Positions 60,383 through 64,000 of a DNA stretch of 64,000 nucleotides are shown piece after piece. Source of the stretch: JAEKNW01 sp963678375 (lineage in GTDB: Bacteria > Cloacimonadota > Cloacimonadia > Cloacimonadales > JAFGVF01); NCBI GenBank assembly GCA_963678375.2, contig OY782831.1, forward strand, positions 558,001 through 622,000, read 5' to 3'. Numbering within the stretch: the stretch's first letter is position 1; each line of letters begins with the position of its first letter. Made by a program: the position numbers and the translations under genes. Under the pieces are notes generated by a model. The model was not told the DNA's origin, did no database searches, and saw nothing but the letters and a program-made list of their open reading frames with translations.

Positions 60383-63300
60383 CTATTTCATCAACATAAG
60401 TTTGGTTACTTTGCTTTTACCTTCACATGTTATCTTCGAGAAATAGATTCCGGAAGCTACGCTTTGGTTATTTCTATTTCTACCATTCCATACTACACTA
60501 TGATAACCAGCTTCCTTGTACCCTTTAAAAAGTGATTTAACTAACTGGCCTTTCAAATTATAGATGCTAACTTCAGCATTTCCACTCTTAGGTATTCCAA
60601 ACCTGATTGTTGTGTCTGGATTAAAAGGATTTGGATAATTCATAACATCCACTTTATCTGGTATCATCTCAACAAAATTATCTGTTTCTGGGAGATTAGA
60701 TAAAGCCATCAACATATCCCAGTGCTTGGTATGTTGAGCTTCATATTCAGCTAAATCTTTATATCTGTATTGTGCTAAAGTCGTATTTACTTGAGCTTTC
60801 CCAAGGTAGCCTTCGGCTATTTTTAATACAATCTCTAAGTCTAATACAGCACTTAGAGAATCTATTTCGGATGTAGGATTATTTATTCTCTCTTCAAGAA
60901 TAGCTATCACATCCTGATACTCTTTCTTTATTAATTTAACTTTAATAATATAGGAATCTATTAACTTAACAAAACTTTCATCTATTAAAGTATATTGAGC
61001 TTTTTTTTCTTCCAAATAGGTTAAAGCAGCATTAAAATTTTGATTCACTAAAAAATCACAACGAAAAACACCATCGATACAACTACTTCTATACTCTTCT
61101 TCAGAAATTAAGGCTTCATCTAAAATTTCTCTGTAAATTGAAGAAGCATTCTCATAGTTAAAATTCTGTTCTTCAATTAAAGCTAAGAAAAACCTAGGAT
61201 CAACTGGAATCGTATCTACATTTGGTTCATTATCAAATAGATTAACCTCAACATAACTTTGTGCTGACCGGGGTGAAATTCTTACTACATCGTCTTCATA
61301 CCAGTTTTTTGATCCATTGATAGGACGTGATAATGGATTTTGATAATAATCAGAACTGAATAAATAATCATATCCAATTACACCATCTTGACTCTCATGA
61401 TAAAAGTCATTATGACCACTAATTAGTTGAATATTTGACATATAGGAATTACCATAATTATAAGGAAATAGAATATTAGCTCTGACGTTTTTCAATTGAT
61501 TATTCGCATTATTTGCTAGATTAAGATTAGACTCTTCAAAACTAACAATGCCGTAAACATTTCTATAAAATATGCTGTTTCTAACAAACATATTAGCCCC
61601 TCGAGAGATTATTGCATAATTACAATTATTAAATTCTGAACTTTGAATTCCATATTCTCTATCACCTGAGTATGTTGTTAGTTCAGCTTTTACACCTTCG
61701 TTCAAGTAATTAAAATCACAATCGAGTATCCTCAAACCATCAAAAGATAAATCAACACCAGTGCATTGGGAGGTATAATCATTACAACTGAAACTGCAAT
61801 CTGAAATGGTTCCATGAGATTTTTCGATTACTGATTTAATGCCAGTAGAACAGTTATAAAATTCATTACTACAAATTGAGACACTTAGTTCTTGAGATGG
61901 TTCTAAGTAGATACCTGTGATACAATCGTTAAAAGTAGAATTTGCTATGGAAAAGTGTTCTAAATTTGAATCTTTTATCCAAACAGCATTGTTTAATCTA
62001 TTAAACTGTACATTATTGATATCTATGGAAATGCTATCCGTATTCACTATTGTCACACCTTCCGCCCTATTATTCATAGGAGTAAAAGTACTATTAGAAA
62101 TTTGAACTGTTCGATTAGTTGCTGATAACAGGCTAATTGTAAGACTTGTGTTAAAAGGATAAAATGAAGAATTATTAATAGTTACTGGAGTCTTAAACAA
62201 ATAGATTCCCTCATATCCTTTAATTTGAGAGTTTTCGATTATTAAACCCTCTGATTCAGAATAAAAATTAGACGTTATTCCTTGCCATTGAGAATTATTG
62301 TTAGTTAATAATGAGTTATTAACTTCTAATTGTCCTCCATTTAAATAAATAAATGAACTCTCAGAGAAAGTACATTTTGGAGAGTCTTCAATTTCTAATA
62401 CCCCTCCCTCATTTACAGTGATTGTACTATTAATTTCTACATCGCCTCTCAATATTAATTTTGCTCCATTTGAGATTTGAATGTTTTGGTTAATATATAC
62501 TTTTGAAGTTTCATCTGTTTCAATAATGAAATTTTGAGGAATCACAATAGTATTGGTTGCATCTATTAGCACCTTACTTTTTAGTGTAATATTCTCGGTA
62601 ATTACATCTGGCAATGTACTAGCTAACTCAAGCATAATACCTTCACCAGGATCAATTTCAACACAAATCTCTGCACTCTCATTTTTGTAATAGCTATGTT
62701 TTGATGCTGGATCAAACAGTGCCACATATTCACCAAATTCATCAACAATATTTTGATCTAAATCAAATTCAACAAATTGGCTTGATGCTTCAATAAAATC
62801 TGTTTGTTGATCATATTCTTTTGTCATCGTTTCATGATCAATATATTTCATATTAGTAGCTGTGCCATTGACATAGTCTGTTCTTCTGTTAACCAACATG
62901 TAAGTTGGATAATTATCAGTATCTTTAAAAAATCCAATATGGACGTAACCATTATACAAATCATTATTATCACTATCAGGATTAATAGATATATCAGAAG
63001 TAGAGAAGTAAGGATCTGAATCCGAGTAAAACAAACCTTCATCATTATTATTATATATATTAGCATTGATACCTGTATGCAAATCGTCAATACCATTAGT
63101 ACTTATAGTAGTAGCATCAATCCACTCCAAATCCTTCAAAATAGGACCATAGACTTCCAGTTTGGCATTTGCTTGTTTGATTGCTTCATATTGAGGTGTC
63201 TCAGTGATACCGCCTTCTGTATCAAGAAGTGCATACCATATAACTTCATTTGCTGTAGAAGTGCTGTACAACCTGTAATCTATTACACCATCTACTCCAT

Positions 63301-64000
63301 AACATAAAGGTAAATATTGCAAACACTTGACCATATTTATTGTTGGGTATTGATAATAATCCCAACAGCTATCTACAGTATCCCACCTACCAGTTGTACA
63401 AGGGACTGCATATAATGGTCGATCATCAGCTATAAATTTGGCTCTTCGATATGTTGCACTAGCGTACCAATCAATAAAAAATTGAATGAACATATTATTA
63501 GAATCTGGATCATTCCAGTTCGCGTGTGATTTTAAAGGATAGTAATCAACCATTATTTCTTTGGCTTCTTGCTGAGTCTTTATATCAAACAAATTTAAAT
63601 GTGAGAATCTTTCTCCATTATTCTTTTTTAACACATAGCTCTCTAAATTATTAGTTGTTAAAATATTAATGTTTTGGTCATTGCTGAACAATTGTTCCAA
63701 TTTTTTGTATGAATCAAAATGTGTAAATGTAGGTTCATCTTTAGTATATAACCTAACTACCCCATTTTGGTTTATATATTGATTAATTCGATTTTCAATT
63801 AAAGTGGCTGTATTAGAAATAGTTGAATCATCTAATAATTTATGTATATCATCTTCTATTTCAACATAATCTAACTCTATTTCATGATTCCCTTCCCAAT
63901 AAACATAAGGCATAATACCCTTTAGTCTTAGGTTAGCATACATATTTGCGAGATATCCTTGACTTCTAGTATCTGCCCCTTTTAAGAATTGGTTATCGTC
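60383..64000 (-). CDS. Large secreted protein with beta-helix and C-terminal sorting domain, N-terminus outside the window
   Basis: The frame is open to the window edge: 19 codons continue upstream of the first Met at 63943, which has neither ribosome site nor signal peptide. The true start therefore lies beyond 64000, and at least 1205 residues are visible. The first ~350 contain Trp- and Tyr-rich segments ('FFIDWYASATYRRAKFIADD', 'CYGVDGVIDYRLYST', 'ANAKLEVYGPILKDLEWIDA') that look like a TIM-barrel glycoside-hydrolase domain, by likeness only. About 450-900 is a right-handed parallel beta-helix (repeated 'N-S-x-F' and 'D-C-x-F' rungs), and about 960-1090 is helical, TPR-like. The sorting module is the last ~85 residues ('NYPNPFNPDTTIRFGI', 'VSIYNLKGQLVKSL', 'VASGIYFSKITCEGK'). 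A strong terminator follows. Confidence 0.88.
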   Translation of the reverse strand, partial: DDNQFLKGADTRSQGYLANMYANLRLKGIMPYVYWEGNHEIELDYVEIEDDIHKLLDDSTISNTATLIENRINQYINQNGVVRLYTKDEPTFTHFDSYKKLEQLFSNDQNINILTTNNLESYVLKKNNGERFSHLNLFDIKTQQEAKEIMVDYYPLKSHANWNDPDSNNMFIQFFIDWYASATYRRAKFIADDRPLYAVPCTTGRWDTVDSCWDYYQYPTINMVKCLQYLPLCYGVDGVIDYRLYSTSTANEVIWYALLDTEGGITETPQYEAIKQANAKLEVYGPILKDLEWIDATTISTNGIDDLHTGINANIYNNNDEGLFYSDSDPYFSTSDISINPDSDNNDLYNGYVHIGFFKDTDNYPTYMLVNRRTDYVNGTATNMKYIDHETMTKEYDQQTDFIEASSQFVEFDLDQNIVDEFGEYVALFDPASKHSYYKNESAEICVEIDPGEGIMLELASTLPDVITENITLKSKVLIDATNTIVIPQNFIIETDETSKVYINQNIQISNGAKLILRGDVEINSTITVNEGGVLEIEDSPKCTFSESSFIYLNGGQLEVNNSLLTNNNSQWQGITSNFYSESEGLIIENSQIKGYEGIYLFKTPVTINNSSFYPFNTSLTISLLSATNRTVQISNSTFTPMNNRAEGVTIVNTDSISIDINNVQFNRLNNAVWIKDSNLEHFSIANSTFNDCITGIYLEPSQELSVSICSNEFYNCSTGIKSVIEKSHGTISDCSFSCNDYTSQCTGVDLSFDGLRILDCDFNYLNEGVKAELTTYSGDREYGIQSSEFNNCNYAIISRGANMFVRNSIFYRNVYGIVSFEESNLNLANNANNQLKNVRANILFPYNYGNSYMSNIQLISGHNDFYHESQDGVIGYDYLFSSDYYQNPLSRPINGSKNWYEDDVVRISPRSAQSYVEVNLFDNEPNVDTIPVDPRFFLALIEEQNFNYENASSIYREILDEALISEEEYRSSCIDGVFRCDFLVNQNFNAALTYLEEKKAQYTLIDESFVKLIDSYIIKVKLIKKEYQDVIAILEERINNPTSEIDSLSAVLDLEIVLKIAEGYLGKAQVNTTLAQYRYKDLAEYEAQHTKHWDMLMALSNLPETDNFVEMIPDKVDVMNYPNPFNPDTTIRFGIPKSGNAEVSIYNLKGQLVKSLFKGYKEAGYHSVVWNGRNRNNQSVASGIYFSKITCEGKSKVTKLMLMK

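Noticed and set aside
63900..63943. Met at 63943 as the start of the right-edge protein
   Set aside because: There is no ribosome site or signal peptide, and the frame stays open to base 64000, so it is an internal Met.

Overview
The window is AT-rich (roughly one third G+C by eye) and gene-dense, with strong Shine-Dalgarno sites (GGAG or AGGA) in front of most genes. It looks like one stretch of chromosome from an anaerobic, Gram-negative-type bacterium. Five large secreted proteins end in the same C-terminal sorting module: a Pro-Asn-Pro strand, 'YNLKGQ' or a close variant, then '(S/R)G-x-Y-(F/I)' and a Lys-rich end. A PorV-like barrel and a PorE-like OmpA protein are also encoded. Together with a single-chain pyruvate:ferredoxin oxidoreductase, an HslU and an acyl-CoA dehydrogenase, this points to the Fibrobacteres-Chlorobi-Bacteroidetes superphylum, most likely Candidatus Cloacimonadota. 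The placement is inference. I saw no tRNA, rRNA, CRISPR array, insertion sequence or phage gene.

Layout. 1-7480: the end of hslU, a small membrane protein, then a plus-strand operon of pyrR, pyrF, dCMP deaminase, a TolC-like channel, an HlyD/MacA-like adaptor, a DUF4340-like protein and an acyl-CoA dehydrogenase, closed by a terminator. 7555-12028: a 975-residue membrane-anchored helical protein of unknown function, and folC. 12169-18137: a secreted sorting-domain protein (minus) divergent from the PFOR gene nifJ (plus). 18149-23752: a hybrid histidine kinase whose catalytic motifs have all decayed, a 54-residue zinc-ribbon protein with its own terminator, and an HD hydrolase/cardiolipin synthase pair. 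23991-27821: a 1276-residue secreted protein.

28153-48832 is the most striking region. It is a minus-strand operon of a previously unlisted 54-residue ORF, a giant 5695-residue repeat protein with a sorting domain, a PorV/PorQ-like barrel and a PorE-like TPR-PD40-CRD-OmpA protein. By analogy with type IX secretion and gliding-adhesin loci of Bacteroidota, I read it as a self-contained surface-adhesin cassette (adhesin, outer-membrane shuttle or anchor barrel, peptidoglycan anchor). Overlapping, mutually exclusive hairpins lie between the last two genes. A non-coding gap of about 970 bases separates this operon from a divergent 1420-residue regulator that combines a P-loop NTPase, TPRs, GAF, a sigma-54 activator domain and a Fis-type HTH.

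54075-64000: a DinG-family helicase with an inactivated exonuclease domain, murB, an FG-GAP beta-propeller secreted protein, a small doubtful secreted protein, and a large secreted protein that runs off the right edge. Three 50-base imperfect inverted repeats of similar sequence sit in intergenic regions.
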